Source: Paucibacter sp. TC2R-5 (lineage in GTDB: Bacteria > Pseudomonadota > Gammaproteobacteria > Burkholderiales > Burkholderiaceae_C). From it: a DNA stretch of 64,000 nucleotides. Positions 20,292 through 29,346 of this stretch are shown piece by piece. Position numbers and translations under genes: made by a program. Numbering within the stretch: the stretch's first letter is position 1; each line of letters starts with the position of its first letter. Location: NCBI RefSeq assembly GCF_025717605.1, contig NZ_JAJIRQ010000002.1, positions 391,884 to 455,883 on the forward strand. Direction: 5' to 3'. Below the pieces are notes generated by a model. That model made no database searches and was not told where the DNA came from. It saw only the letters and a program-made list of their open reading frames with translations.

Positions 20292-21101
20292 TTAATAGCC
20301 GTGCAACTCGTCCTGCGGGAAGGCCTGCGCCTTGACCTCGCTGACATAGCGCCGCACCGCCTCTTGCACCGAGCCCGCGCCGCCCTGCATGAAGTTCTTG
20401 ACGAAGCGAGGCCGCCGGCCCGGCGTGACGTCGAGCATGTCATGCAGCACCAAGACCTGACCCGAGCAGCCGACACCGGCACCAATGCCTATCACCGGGA
20501 TGCCCAGCGTCTGCGTCAGCTCTGTGGCCAAGGCTGAGGGCACCATTTCCAGCACCAACATTTGTGCGCCGGCCGCGACCAATTCTTGGGCTTGCTGCTT
20601 CATCAGCGCGGCAGCCGCTTCCTCGCGGCCCTGTACCTTGTAGCCCCCCAGCATGGTGACTGTTTGTGGCGTCAGGCCTAAGTGGGCGCAGACGGGAATG
20701 CCGCGCTCGACCAAGAAACGCACCACCGGCGCGGTCCAACCGCCGCCTTCAAGCTTGACCATATGTGCGCCAGCCTTGAACAGGGCCGCCGCACTCTTCC
20801 AGGCTTCTTGTAGCGAAGCTTGATAGCTGTCGAAAGGCAGGTCGCCAATGATCCAGGCGCTCTTGCGGCCGCGCGCCACGCAACGGGTGTGATAAACCAT
20901 CTCGTCCAGGCTCACAGGCACGGTACTGGTCTGGCCCTGCAAGACATTGCCGAGCGAATCACCGACCAACATCACATCGACACCGGCATCGTCCAGCAAG
21001 CTGGCAAAAGCAGCGTCATAGCAGGTCAGCATGGCGATCTTGTCGCCGCTGGCATGCATGTCCAGCAGGCGCTGCAGGCTCATCGGTTTGCGTTCGGTCA
21101 T
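20292..21101 (-). CDS. panB: 3-methyl-2-oxobutanoate hydroxymethyltransferase
   Basis: PanB makes ketopantoate from 2-oxoisovalerate using methylene-tetrahydrofolate, the first committed step to pantothenate. The 269-residue product carries the metal-binding DSLGNVLQG and the conserved [15 protein letters not shown] and [19 protein letters not shown] precedes the ATG at 21101. It is the first gene of the panBC operon and diverges from oxyR over a 162-base spacer. Confidence 0.97.
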   Translation of the reverse strand: MTERKPMSLQRLLDMHASGDKIAMLTCYDAAFASLLDDAGVDVMLVGDSLGNVLQGQTSTVPVSLDEMVYHTRCVARGRKSAWIIGDLPFDSYQASLQEAWKSAAALFKAGAHMVKLEGGGWTAPVVRFLVERGIPVCAHLGLTPQTVTMLGGYKVQGREEAAAALMKQQAQELVAAGAQMLVLEMVPSALATELTQTLGIPVIGIGAGVGCSGQVLVLHDMLDVTPGRRPRFVKNFMQGGAGSVQEAVRRYVSEVKAQAFPQDELHGY

Positions 21102-21263
21102 GTGGGCACCTCGGTCATCAAGTCTTGTTCAAGAGGCGTGTCCGCTAGGACTTGACGCACACCGCCCCCAAGTTTGGCCGCAGTGTAGCCGGGCCTCCAA
21201 GGGTTTGCTCTAGGGGGCTGAATCCAAAGCCAAGCACAATGCAAACCCTGGAGGAAGCCCCGC

Positions 21264-22184
21264 ATGACCTTGACCGAGTTGCGCTACATCGTTGCCGTTG
21301 CCCGCGAACGCCACTTCGGCCGCGCCGCCGAGGCCTGCCATGTGTCACAGCCTACGCTCAGCGTGGCGATCAAGAAGCTCGAGGAAGAGCTGGATGTGCG
21401 CATCTTCGAGCGCGGGGCCAATGAGATCAGCGTCACGCCGCTGGGCGACGAGATCGTGCGCCAGGCGCAGTCGGTGATCGAGCAGGCCAGCGCTATCAAG
21501 GAGATTGCCAAGCGCGGCAAAGACCCCTTGGCAGGCACCTTGCGGCTGGGGCTGATCTACACCATCGCCCCCTACTTGCTGCCGGCGCTGGTCAAGGGCG
21601 TGATCGAGCGCTACCCGCAGATGCCGCTGATGTTGCAGGAGAACTTCACCTCCAAGCTGCTGGAGATGCTGCGCACCGGCGAGCTGGACTGCGCGGTGCT
21701 GGCCGAGCCCTTCCCCGATGCGGGCCTGGCGATCGCGCCGCTGTATGACGAAGACTTCATGATTGCTGTGCCGGCCGGCCACCGCTTGGCCGAGCGCAGC
21801 GAAGTCAGCGCCGAGGAGTTGAAGCAAGAAACCATGTTGCTGCTGGGCGCCGGCCACTGCTTTCGCGACCATGTGCTCGAGGTCTGCCCTGAGTTCGCGC
21901 GCTTCTCCAGCGATGCCGAAGGCATACGCAAGAGCTTCGAGGGCAGCTCACTGGAGACCATCAAACATATGGTCGCCTCGGGCATGGGCGTGACCGTGGT
22001 GCCCAGCTTGAGCGTGCCCAAGGAAGCGCAGCCGCATCTGCGCTACATCCGCTTTGCCGCGCCGGTGCCGACGCGCCGCGTTGTGCTGGCCTGGCGCAAG
22101 ACCTTCACCCGCTACGAGGCGATTGCCGCGCTGCGCAATGCGGTCTATGGCTGCGAGCTGGCCGGTGTGAAACGGCTCTCATGA
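21264..22184 (+). CDS. oxyR: Hydrogen peroxide-sensing LysR-family regulator OxyR
   Basis: OxyR activates peroxide-defence genes when its sensor cysteines form a disulphide. The 306-residue protein has an N-terminal winged helix-turn-helix (FGRAAEACHVSQPTLSVAIK) and an effector domain. The redox pair falls exactly at Cys199 and Cys208 (GHCFRDHVLEVC), the same numbering as E. coli OxyR. GGAGG lies 10 bases before the ATG. The TPR-GAF kinase gene starts inside its stop (ATGA overlap), so the two are translationally coupled. dps, a classic OxyR target, lies 13 kb away in this window. Confidence 0.95.
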   Translation: MTLTELRYIVAVARERHFGRAAEACHVSQPTLSVAIKKLEEELDVRIFERGANEISVTPLGDEIVRQAQSVIEQASAIKEIAKRGKDPLAGTLRLGLIYTIAPYLLPALVKGVIERYPQMPLMLQENFTSKLLEMLRTGELDCAVLAEPFPDAGLAIAPLYDEDFMIAVPAGHRLAERSEVSAEELKQETMLLLGAGHCFRDHVLEVCPEFARFSSDAEGIRKSFEGSSLETIKHMVASGMGVTVVPSLSVPKEAQPHLRYIRFAAPVPTRRVVLAWRKTFTRYEAIAALRNAVYGCELAGVKRLS

Positions 22185-25015
22185 ACGAGCACGACGAGAC
22201 CCCTGCGCTGTATGCGCTGAACAGCACCGTCGAAGCGCTGGCCGCAGCCCTCCCGACGCTGCCCGCGCCTGAGCAAACTCGCCAGCTGGCGAATCTGGCC
22301 TGGCACCAGCGGGAGCGCAATTCGGCTTTGGCGCTGACCCTGGCGGACCAAGCCGAGCTGGGCTTGCAGCATTTGCCGGCCCATCAAGCCTTGCGCAGTG
22401 CTTGGCGCTTGCAGCTGACGCGTATTGACGTGCGCCGCCTGCGCAATGAAGCCGCCCAAGGCGAAGCGCTGGCCAGCGCTGTCTTGAATGCCGCCGAGGC
22501 AGCGGGTGACTGGATCAGTGCCGCCGACAGCTGCTGGGTTTTGTCGCAACTGGCCACTGCGGCCGGCAACACCCCAGGCTGCTGCACCTGGCTGGCACGC
22601 GGCGTGGGCTACGCCGCCCGAGCCGGGGACAGCAGCCGAGAGCAAATTCTGCAATGCAGCCAAGCCCGTTTCGCCGGCTTTATCGACTCCGATGCGGCGG
22701 AGCAGCAGTGGGGCGACGCCTTTAACCAAGACAGCGCGGCACAGCCGGCGCCGGTGGCCGCCGCCATGCAGCTCTACACAGCCTTGCGCGCCATGCGGGC
22801 CAGCAAGCCCAGCGAGTCGGTCCAGGCTTTCTCATCCGTGATCGAGCCGCTGCTACAAGCCGGCTACATCCGTGAGGCCATCATTGCTCAGGTCAATCTG
22901 GGCAGCATCTTCAACGATCTGAACGACCCACAGGCCGCGCTGGTTTGGATGGAGCGCGGGCTTGATCTGGCCCAAACCCATGGCTGGCCCAGTAGCATCG
23001 CGAGTTGCCAAATGCAGCTCGGCGAGACCCTGCGCCTGCTGGGCCGCCTTGATCTGGCCGAACAGCAGTTGACGGCCGCCAAAGACTGTCTGGCCGCGTG
23101 GCCCGAATCACGCAATTTCGCGGTCGTCTTGAACTATCTCGGCAAGCTGGCCCTCGCCAAGCAGCAGCCCGAGGAAGCACGGCGGCTCTTCACCGAGATG
23201 CAAGTGCTGGGCACCCATGTCGATCTGCGCCTGACCGCACAGCGCGGCCTCGCACATGCGCTGCTGGATTTGGGCGACTTGGCACAGGCCGAGCAATGCG
23301 CGCAAGACGCGCTGAACAATGCCGTCGCCCGGGGTGCGGGTGAGTCCGAGGTGGAACTCTTGCTGCTGCTGGCACGCATTGCCCAATCTCGACCCGGCGC
23401 GCCCGAAGGCGCGGGCTTGCCGCAGCTTGAACTGGCGCGGGAACGCGCCAAAACCATCGTCGGCTACAAGAACACGAGTGAGCTGCTGAACGCGCTGGCC
23501 AAAGCCTATGCCGCCGCCGGACGTTATAGCGAGGCCTTCGAAACCAGCCAGCTCGCGGCCAACTCGCGCGCCCAGTCGCTGAGCCGCGAATCTGCCAATC
23601 GGCTCGAATCGATTCAGCTGCGCAATTTGAGCGAGAGCGCACGCGCCCAGGCCGCACATTTGCAGCAACTCGCCGAGGCCGAGCGGCAAAAAGCAGCGCT
23701 GATGCAAAGCAATAACGCGACGCTGGAAAAGCTCGGCGTGATCGGCCAGCAGCTGACGCAACATCTCGATATGGCGTCGGTGTTTGCGGCCTTGAGCCAG
23801 CACATTCCGGCGCTGCTGGACGCGCGTGCCTTTGAGATCTATTTGCTCGACGAAGAAGGCCAGGGCCTGCAATCGGTGTTTGGCCTGGAGGACGGTGAGC
23901 CTATCCCGACCAGCCATATTGCACTCGATGCGCCCAGCTCCAACGCCGCCCGTTGCGCGCGCGAACGCGCCGAGCTGTCTATGCAATTGGCTGCCGACGG
24001 CAGCGACCCCAGCCAAGTGCCCGGCACCATGCGCACGCTCAGCGCCTTGTTTGCGCCGCTTTTGATCGGCGAACGCCTGCTGGGCGTGGTGACGGTGCAG
24101 TCGCCGCAGGCCGAGGCTTACGGCGAACATGAGCGCATGGTGTTCCGGACCCTGAATGCTTACGCCGCCATCGCACTCGATAACGCGCGCGCCTACCGGC
24201 ACTTGCAGCTGGCGCAAAGCCAGCTGCTGGCGCGCGAGAAGCTAGCTGCCCTGGGCGCGCTGGTGGCCGGCATCGCGCATGAGCTCAACACACCACTGGG
24301 CAACAGCCTCTTGATGGCCAGCACGCTGGAGCAGAGAACCGTCGAAGTAGAACGTGCCGCCACCAGCAAAGCGCTGAGGCGCAGTGAACTGGAGAGTTAC
24401 TTCAGCGAAGCCAAGGCGATGACGAGGCTGATCACCTTGGGCCTGGAGAATGCTGCGAGGTTGATAGGCAGTTTCAAGCAAGTGGCGGTGGACCGCACGG
24501 CCGAACAGCGCCGGCCCTTCGACTTGGCTTTGTTATGCGAGCAGGTTGCCGCGACGCTGCAGGCCAGCATACGCAAGCGCGGCCACAGTCTGACGCTGGA
24601 CATCCCACCCGACATCCTGCTCGACAGCTTCCCCGGCCCCTTCGGCCAGATCTTGAGCAATTTGATCGAGAACTCGATGGTGCACGGCTTCGGTGAGCGC
24701 CGCGACGGCGAGATGCGCTTGAGCGCGCGGCTGTTGAAGTCGGAGCAGGTCGAGCTGCGTTTCCAAGACAACGGTCTCGGCATCAGTGCCGCCCATGCCG
24801 CGCGCATTTTCGAGCCCTTTTTCACCACCAAGTTCGGCCAAGGCGGCAGCGGGCTGGGGCTCTCGGTCAGCCACAACATCGCCAGCAATCTGCTCGGCGG
24901 CAGTCTGACGCTGGACAGCTCGGCCGCTGCAGGCAGCTGCTTTGTGCTGAGTTTGCCCTTGCGGGCGCCCAGGCTGGCCGAAGAACAGGCGCAAGAAGCG
25001 GGTGGGCAAAGTTAG
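22181..25015 (+). CDS. TPR-GAF sensor histidine kinase
   Basis: This 944-residue protein has N-terminal tetratricopeptide-like helical repeats (about 20-480), a coiled coil (about 480-525), a GAF domain (about 530-670), and a HisKA-like segment with His700 in GIAHELNTPLGN. An HATPase domain follows (about 780-935; FGQILSNLIENS, FGQGGSGLGLSVS). No membrane segment or signal peptide is seen, so it is cytoplasmic. It overlaps the oxyR stop codon by four bases and is probably co-expressed with oxyR. The TPR plus GAF half is similar to that of the GGDEF protein at 30431, where the output is different. Its cognate response regulator is not adjacent. Confidence 0.9.
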   Translation: MNEHDETPALYALNSTVEALAAALPTLPAPEQTRQLANLAWHQRERNSALALTLADQAELGLQHLPAHQALRSAWRLQLTRIDVRRLRNEAAQGEALASAVLNAAEAAGDWISAADSCWVLSQLATAAGNTPGCCTWLARGVGYAARAGDSSREQILQCSQARFAGFIDSDAAEQQWGDAFNQDSAAQPAPVAAAMQLYTALRAMRASKPSESVQAFSSVIEPLLQAGYIREAIIAQVNLGSIFNDLNDPQAALVWMERGLDLAQTHGWPSSIASCQMQLGETLRLLGRLDLAEQQLTAAKDCLAAWPESRNFAVVLNYLGKLALAKQQPEEARRLFTEMQVLGTHVDLRLTAQRGLAHALLDLGDLAQAEQCAQDALNNAVARGAGESEVELLLLLARIAQSRPGAPEGAGLPQLELARERAKTIVGYKNTSELLNALAKAYAAAGRYSEAFETSQLAANSRAQSLSRESANRLESIQLRNLSESARAQAAHLQQLAEAERQKAALMQSNNATLEKLGVIGQQLTQHLDMASVFAALSQHIPALLDARAFEIYLLDEEGQGLQSVFGLEDGEPIPTSHIALDAPSSNAARCARERAELSMQLAADGSDPSQVPGTMRTLSALFAPLLIGERLLGVVTVQSPQAEAYGEHERMVFRTLNAYAAIALDNARAYRHLQLAQSQLLAREKLAALGALVAGIAHELNTPLGNSLLMASTLEQRTVEVERAATSKALRRSELESYFSEAKAMTRLITLGLENAARLIGSFKQVAVDRTAEQRRPFDLALLCEQVAATLQASIRKRGHSLTLDIPPDILLDSFPGPFGQILSNLIENSMVHGFGERRDGEMRLSARLLKSEQVELRFQDNGLGISAAHAARIFEPFFTTKFGQGGSGLGLSVSHNIASNLLGGSLTLDSSAAAGSCFVLSLPLRAPRLAEEQAQEAGGQS

Positions 25016-25062
25016 CCTTGTTTTTGACAATGCCGACACTTCAACAGCCCTGGACTTCCGCC

Positions 25063-25539
25063 ATGTCAGCTCGCCAATTCCAAATCGACGGCCTGCCCGC
25101 CGCCAACTTCTCAGCCTTGTTCGCCTTGCCCGATACAGAGCTGCAAAGCCGCCACATTCAACGCCGCATCGTTGCCGAGCTGCATGACGCACCTTGCCGT
25201 GTCAGCCTGATGGACGCCGAGCCGGGCGAGGAAGTGCTGCTGCTGCCCTTTGCCCATCACACTCTGGCCACCCCTTACCGCAGCAGCGGGCCGATCTTCG
25301 TGTGCCAAGACGCCAGCGAGGCCATGCTGCAGCCCGGCGAAGTGCCCGACTCGCTACACCGGCGCTTGCTGGCATTGCGCGCTTACGACGCGGCCGGCTG
25401 GATGCTGGCCTGCGATGTCAGCGAAGGCCAGCAGGTGGAGGCCTTGATCGAACGCCTGCTCCAACTGCCGGGCAGCGCCTTCGTCAATATCCACTATGCG
25501 CGCGCGGGCTGCTATGCCGCCCGGGCCCGTTGGGCCTGA
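25063..25539 (+). CDS. DUF1203 family protein
   Basis: A 158-residue cytoplasmic protein of the DUF1203 type. Features are the PxxxFQIDGLP-like start (SARQFQIDGLPAANFSALFA), a conserved Cys-bearing segment (APCRVSLMDAEPGEEVLLLP), SSGPIFVCQD, and a closing VNIHYARAGCYAAR. Its role is not known. The ATG at 25063 was chosen from the family's start; in-frame Met codons 33 and 45 bases upstream are possible. The gene runs directly into the alkyltransferase gene, whose ATG lies 17 bases after this stop. Confidence 0.8.
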   Translation: MSARQFQIDGLPAANFSALFALPDTELQSRHIQRRIVAELHDAPCRVSLMDAEPGEEVLLLPFAHHTLATPYRSSGPIFVCQDASEAMLQPGEVPDSLHRRLLALRAYDAAGWMLACDVSEGQQVEALIERLLQLPGSAFVNIHYARAGCYAARARWA

Positions 25540-25555
25540 ACTCAGCACCGCCATC

Positions 25556-26398
25556 ATGGACGAAACAAACAGCGGCTATCGCCGCATTCGCAGCGCCATT
25601 GAGCGTTTGGCCGGGGCCGATGAAGCGCCCCCCTTGCAGACTCTGGCCGACGAAGCCGGCCTCAGCCCTTTCCATTTCCAGCGCAGCTTCGTCAGCCTGG
25701 CGGGCGTCACGCCCAAGGAATTCAGCCAGGCGCTGGCGCTTGAGCGTGCCAAGCAAAGCTTGAGTCAAGCGGCCTCGGTGATGGAGGCAGCCTGGGGCGC
25801 GGGCTTGTCAGGCCCGTCGCGACTGCATGATTTGTTCATAGGCGCTGAGGGCATGACGCCGGGGGAGTTCAAGCAAGGCGGCGCCGGCCTGCGCCTGCGC
25901 TGGGCCATGGCCGAGACCTTGCTGGGAACAATCTGGCTGGCGGCCAGCGAGCGCGGCGTGACGTCCTTGGTATTCAGTCACGGCGCCACGGCCACGCAGC
26001 TGATCGCCTCGGCTTCCGCAAAGCTGCCGCTAGCGCAATGGAAGGAAGACGCCGCCGGGCTGGCGCCCGTCATCACCGAACTGCAGCGCCGCATGCAAGG
26101 CCTGGGCCCGAGCCGGCCCCTTGGCTTGGCCTTGTCGGGCACAGCGCTGCGTTTGAAAGTTTGGCAAGCCTTGATGACCGTGCCCGAGGGTCAGGTCTTG
26201 TCCTATGGGCAGTTGGCCCAATTGGTCGGCGCGCCCAAGGCGGTGCGCGCGGTGGCAAGCTGCGTGGCAGCCAATCCGATTGCCTATCTGATCCCCTGCC
26301 ACCGGGTGATACGCGCGAATGCGGACTTTGGCGAGTACCGCTGGGGGCCGCAGACCAAGCGGGCGCTGCTGGGGCTGGAGCTGGCAAGAGCTGGCTAG
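25556..26398 (+). CDS. AraC-type HTH fused to O6-methylguanine-DNA methyltransferase (Ada-like)
   Basis: A 280-residue protein combining an AraC-type helix-turn-helix (about 10-100) with a methylated-DNA-cysteine methyltransferase domain (about 115-270). The acceptor Cys is in NPIAYLIPCHRVIRANADFG, and the family motif SGTALRLKVWQAL is present. It repairs O6-alkylguanine by self-methylation and may also regulate transcription. It lacks the zinc-binding N-terminal domain of E. coli Ada, which senses phosphotriester damage, so Ada-style autoregulation is not expected. I start at MDETNSGYRR because upstream residues lie in the previous gene. Confidence 0.92.
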   Translation: MDETNSGYRRIRSAIERLAGADEAPPLQTLADEAGLSPFHFQRSFVSLAGVTPKEFSQALALERAKQSLSQAASVMEAAWGAGLSGPSRLHDLFIGAEGMTPGEFKQGGAGLRLRWAMAETLLGTIWLAASERGVTSLVFSHGATATQLIASASAKLPLAQWKEDAAGLAPVITELQRRMQGLGPSRPLGLALSGTALRLKVWQALMTVPEGQVLSYGQLAQLVGAPKAVRAVASCVAANPIAYLIPCHRVIRANADFGEYRWGPQTKRALLGLELARAG

Positions 26399-26522
26399 CT
26401 GAGGGCGGCGTCGGGCGCATCAAGTTCGCGCATCGAGACCGTCATCTTATGGCGTTACGTTGGTGATATGCTGAACTCGCCCCGGTACCCATAAGTGCAA
26501 ACCAGCCAGATTGGACTCAGCG

Positions 26523-27209
26523 ATGCAGCACAAAACGCGCCCCTTTACCCTCAAGGCCGGTTTGCTGGCCTGCTTGGCTGCCGGCGCAGGCAGCTTCTCA
26601 GGCTGCGCCAATATGGATCAGCAGCAGCAAAGCACGGCGCAGGGAGCGGCGATAGGCGCCGTGGCCGGCGCCATCATCGGCTCGGCCACCGGCGGCAAGG
26701 CCGGTACCGGGGCGGCAATTGGTGCAGTGGCAGGTGCAGTCGGCGGCAACCTCTGGTCCAAGCATATGGAAGACAAGCGCCGCGCGATGGAACAGGCCAC
26801 AGTAGGCACCGGCGTGCAGGTCACGCGCACACCGGACAACCAACTCAAGCTGCAAGTGCCCAGCGACATCTCCTTCGCCACCGGTAGCGCCGCACTCGAG
26901 CCCAAACTGCGCCCGGTACTCGAAGCATTTGCGAACGGACTGGAGCGCGATCGCAACAACACCAAAATCCGCATCGTGGGCCATACCGACAACACCGGCA
27001 ACGACGCCATCAATGACCCGCTGTCCTTGCGCCGCGCCGAAAGCGTGCGCAGTTTCCTGGAGGACCGCGGCATCAAGGGTGAGCGCATCGAGGTGGCCGG
27101 GCGCGGCGCGCGTGAGCCGCTGGTGTCCAACGATTCGGCCGAAGACCGAGCACGCAACCGCCGGGTTGAGATCTTCTTGCGCGAGGTCCAGCCCAGCAAC
27201 GGCTACTGA
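26523..27209 (+). CDS. OmpA-family outer-membrane lipoprotein with glycine zipper
   Basis: A 228-residue lipoprotein. Its signal ends at lipobox FSGC (Cys28), followed by a Gly-rich zipper segment (about 42-72) with repeated GAxxGA motifs and an OmpA C-terminal domain (about 110-220). Peptidoglycan-binding marks are VGHTDNTGNDAINDPLSLRR and RNRRVEIFL. It probably tethers the outer membrane to the cell wall, like the YiaD group. The ATG at 26523 is preferred over an in-frame TTG four codons earlier. Confidence 0.9.
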   Translation: MQHKTRPFTLKAGLLACLAAGAGSFSGCANMDQQQQSTAQGAAIGAVAGAIIGSATGGKAGTGAAIGAVAGAVGGNLWSKHMEDKRRAMEQATVGTGVQVTRTPDNQLKLQVPSDISFATGSAALEPKLRPVLEAFANGLERDRNNTKIRIVGHTDNTGNDAINDPLSLRRAESVRSFLEDRGIKGERIEVAGRGAREPLVSNDSAEDRARNRRVEIFLREVQPSNGY

Positions 27210-27242
27210 GGCTCGGCTGCAAACGATTCATTGGAGAGGCAG

Positions 27243-27887
27243 ATGATTCGACATTTCCTGACGCGGCCCTTGAGCGGGCTGATTTGCGTGGCGATGGTGG
27301 CGACGCCGCTGCCGGCGCGGGCCGAACAAACCATACGCTGTGAGTCGCGTGGCTACAACTACCGCTATTGCCGGGTTGACACCGATGACCGGGTCGAGCT
27401 GACGCGGCAGTTATCCAGCATCAGCTGCCGCGAAAACCGTTCATGGGGCTATGACCGTTATGGCGTGTGGGTGGATCACGGCTGCGCGGCCGAGTTCCGT
27501 GTCGGCAAGGATGATCGCCGCCACAGCCGCGACAAGGCGATTGGCATTGGCGTGGCAGTGGTGGGCTTGGCAGCCCTCGCGGCCATGGCTTCCAGCCGCA
27601 ATCAGCAAGCCACGCAAGAAGGCAGCGAGGTACAGAACTGGTCGGTCGGCAGCTTCAGCGGCTATGACGAGGTCGAGCGCACCAATGTGCAGCTGACCAT
27701 CCTGCCCGGCGGGTCGGTGAAAGGCCGCGCCGGCAACAACGAGTTCACCGGCCAGCTCAGCGGCGACCAACTGCAAGCCGGCCGCCAGCGCTTCAAGATC
27801 AGCCGTCAGGGCCAGGGCTTTCTCGCCGTTGACGTCAACAACCCCCAGCACCGCGTCCAGTTCAATCTGGCCGGCGGCGGCTACTGA
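27243..27887 (+). CDS. Secreted DUF3011 protein with hydrophobic insert
   Basis: A 214-residue protein with a signal peptide (about 1-27). A DUF3011 region (about 28-90) contains four Cys in TIRCESRGYNYRYCRV, SISCREN and DHGCAAEF. A hydrophobic helix (about 99-117; AIGIGVAVVGLAALAAMA) and a small beta-rich C-terminus follow. DUF3011 is found in exported proteins of unknown role. The ATG at 27243 has GGAGAGG upstream. It follows the OmpA gene by 33 bases and precedes a solute-binding gene by 12 bases, suggesting an envelope operon. Confidence 0.78.
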   Translation: MIRHFLTRPLSGLICVAMVATPLPARAEQTIRCESRGYNYRYCRVDTDDRVELTRQLSSISCRENRSWGYDRYGVWVDHGCAAEFRVGKDDRRHSRDKAIGIGVAVVGLAALAAMASSRNQQATQEGSEVQNWSVGSFSGYDEVERTNVQLTILPGGSVKGRAGNNEFTGQLSGDQLQAGRQRFKISRQGQGFLAVDVNNPQHRVQFNLAGGGY

Positions 27888-27899
27888 AACGAGGCCAGC

Positions 27900-28802
27900 A
27901 TGCTGAACAACTTTCTACGCAAAGCTGCCTTGCTATGCATCGGTCTGAGTCTGGCCGTTCAGGCCCACGCTCAAGCGCAAAGTCAGCCCGCAGCGTCGGC
28001 ACCCGAAGCTTCCGCCTTCTTTGACCCCACCGGCCTCGCCCCACGCCCTGCGATGCAGGAGCTGGCGCCACCCGTGATGCGCCCGCCCGCAGTCGACACC
28101 CTCGCCACCTTGCGCCTGCGCGGCGTCTTGCGTGTTGGCGTGGTGCCGGTGGTGCCCATGGTGATGCGCAATGCCAAGGGTGAATTCAGCGGCTATAGCG
28201 TCGACATCGCCCGGCGCTTGGCCGATGACATGGGTGTGGCGGTCGAGTTTGTGCCCACCACTTGGGCCGACATCATCCCGGATTTGATCGATCAGCGTTT
28301 TGATCTGATTGCGAGCGGCTTGTGGGTCACGACGCCCCGTGCGCTGGTGGTTAATTTCACCCAGCCGACGGCGACCGAGAGCGTGCATATCGTCGCCAGC
28401 AAGCGCCACGCCAACAAACTGAACAGCGTCCTCGACGTCAATCAGCCCAGCGTGACGGTCGCCGTCGGCGCGGGCACACCCGAGGTCGCGCTGGCCAAGC
28501 GTTTGTTTCCGCGCGCCAAGCTCTTGCAGGTCGAGGGCGAGCCCTTCGGCCCGGTGCTCAAGGGCCAAGCCCAGGTGGCGCTGCTGGCAACCTTGACGCC
28601 AGCAGCGATTGCGCGCGCCGTGCCCGAGCTCTATTTGCCTTTCCAGCTGCCGGTCGGCAGCACGATGGCAGCCCTGGCGGTGCGTAAGGGCGACCCCGAT
28701 TTCCTGAGCTTTCTGAACACCTGGATCGCCATCCAGCGCCAAGCCGGCTGGCTCGATGAGCGCCTGCTGCACTGGAGCCTCGCGCCCGAACCAACACCCT
28801 GA
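27900..28802 (+). CDS. Periplasmic amino-acid-type solute-binding protein
   Basis: A 300-residue binding protein with a signal peptide (about 1-24) and a type 2 periplasmic binding fold. Typical marks are LRVGVVPVVPMV, FSGYSVDIARRLADDMGV, WADIIPDLIDQRFDLIASG and MAALAVRKGDPDFL. These resemble family 3 amino-acid binding proteins. No membrane component is adjacent, so uptake by an unlinked transporter is likely. GAGG precedes the ATG. Confidence 0.85.
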   Translation: MLNNFLRKAALLCIGLSLAVQAHAQAQSQPAASAPEASAFFDPTGLAPRPAMQELAPPVMRPPAVDTLATLRLRGVLRVGVVPVVPMVMRNAKGEFSGYSVDIARRLADDMGVAVEFVPTTWADIIPDLIDQRFDLIASGLWVTTPRALVVNFTQPTATESVHIVASKRHANKLNSVLDVNQPSVTVAVGAGTPEVALAKRLFPRAKLLQVEGEPFGPVLKGQAQVALLATLTPAAIARAVPELYLPFQLPVGSTMAALAVRKGDPDFLSFLNTWIAIQRQAGWLDERLLHWSLAPEPTP

Positions 28803-28833
28803 AGACCCAATCCATTTCAAACGAGAAATTGCA

Positions 28834-29301
28834 ATGAACACGAAACCATTTGCATTGGCCATCTTGGCCCTGTCCATTCAGTCCAGCGCCTTCGCCATCA
28901 GTGCCAAGTACGCGCAGCAGCTAGATCGCTCCGGCTGCACACAGATCTCTGAAGGCCAAGGCTGCGACATCACCAAGACCAAGGCCGAGAACGCCAAAGC
29001 CGGCTTCGTCAACGAAGCTGCCGCGCCTGCACCTCAAGCCAAGCCCACTGCCGCCAACCCCTACGCCGGCCAATGGGTCGCCAAGTCGGACAGCGGCGCC
29101 ACCGTGGCCGCCATACGCATCGATGCCAAAGAGCATGTCTGGGTCAACGGCAAAAAGGTCAAAGCCAAACGCAGTGACGGTGGGCTGATGTTCAAAACCG
29201 GCACCATCACCTTCCTGATTCAGGGCGATCGCCGCTTGCAAGGCGAGGACGTCTGGAACGACTCGGATGCCGGCACCAAGGGTCAGATCGTCAGCGAGTA
29301 G
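28834..29301 (+). CDS. Small exported protein of unknown function
   Basis: A 155-residue protein with a signal peptide (about 1-21), an Ala/Pro linker (about 62-78) and a beta-rich C-terminal domain (about 80-150). It does not match a family I can name. Two Cys (in SGCTQISEGQGC) could form a disulphide. Its gene lies between the solute-binding gene and the cysteine-repeat gene, so it may belong to the same exported set. The ATG at 28834 is chosen because a signal peptide begins there. Confidence 0.72.
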   Translation: MNTKPFALAILALSIQSSAFAISAKYAQQLDRSGCTQISEGQGCDITKTKAENAKAGFVNEAAAPAPQAKPTAANPYAGQWVAKSDSGATVAAIRIDAKEHVWVNGKKVKAKRSDGGLMFKTGTITFLIQGDRRLQGEDVWNDSDAGTKGQIVSE

Positions 29302-29346
29302 ATTGAGATCAAATCAAGCCCCGCGATGGCAAATCAGGAGACTCCC

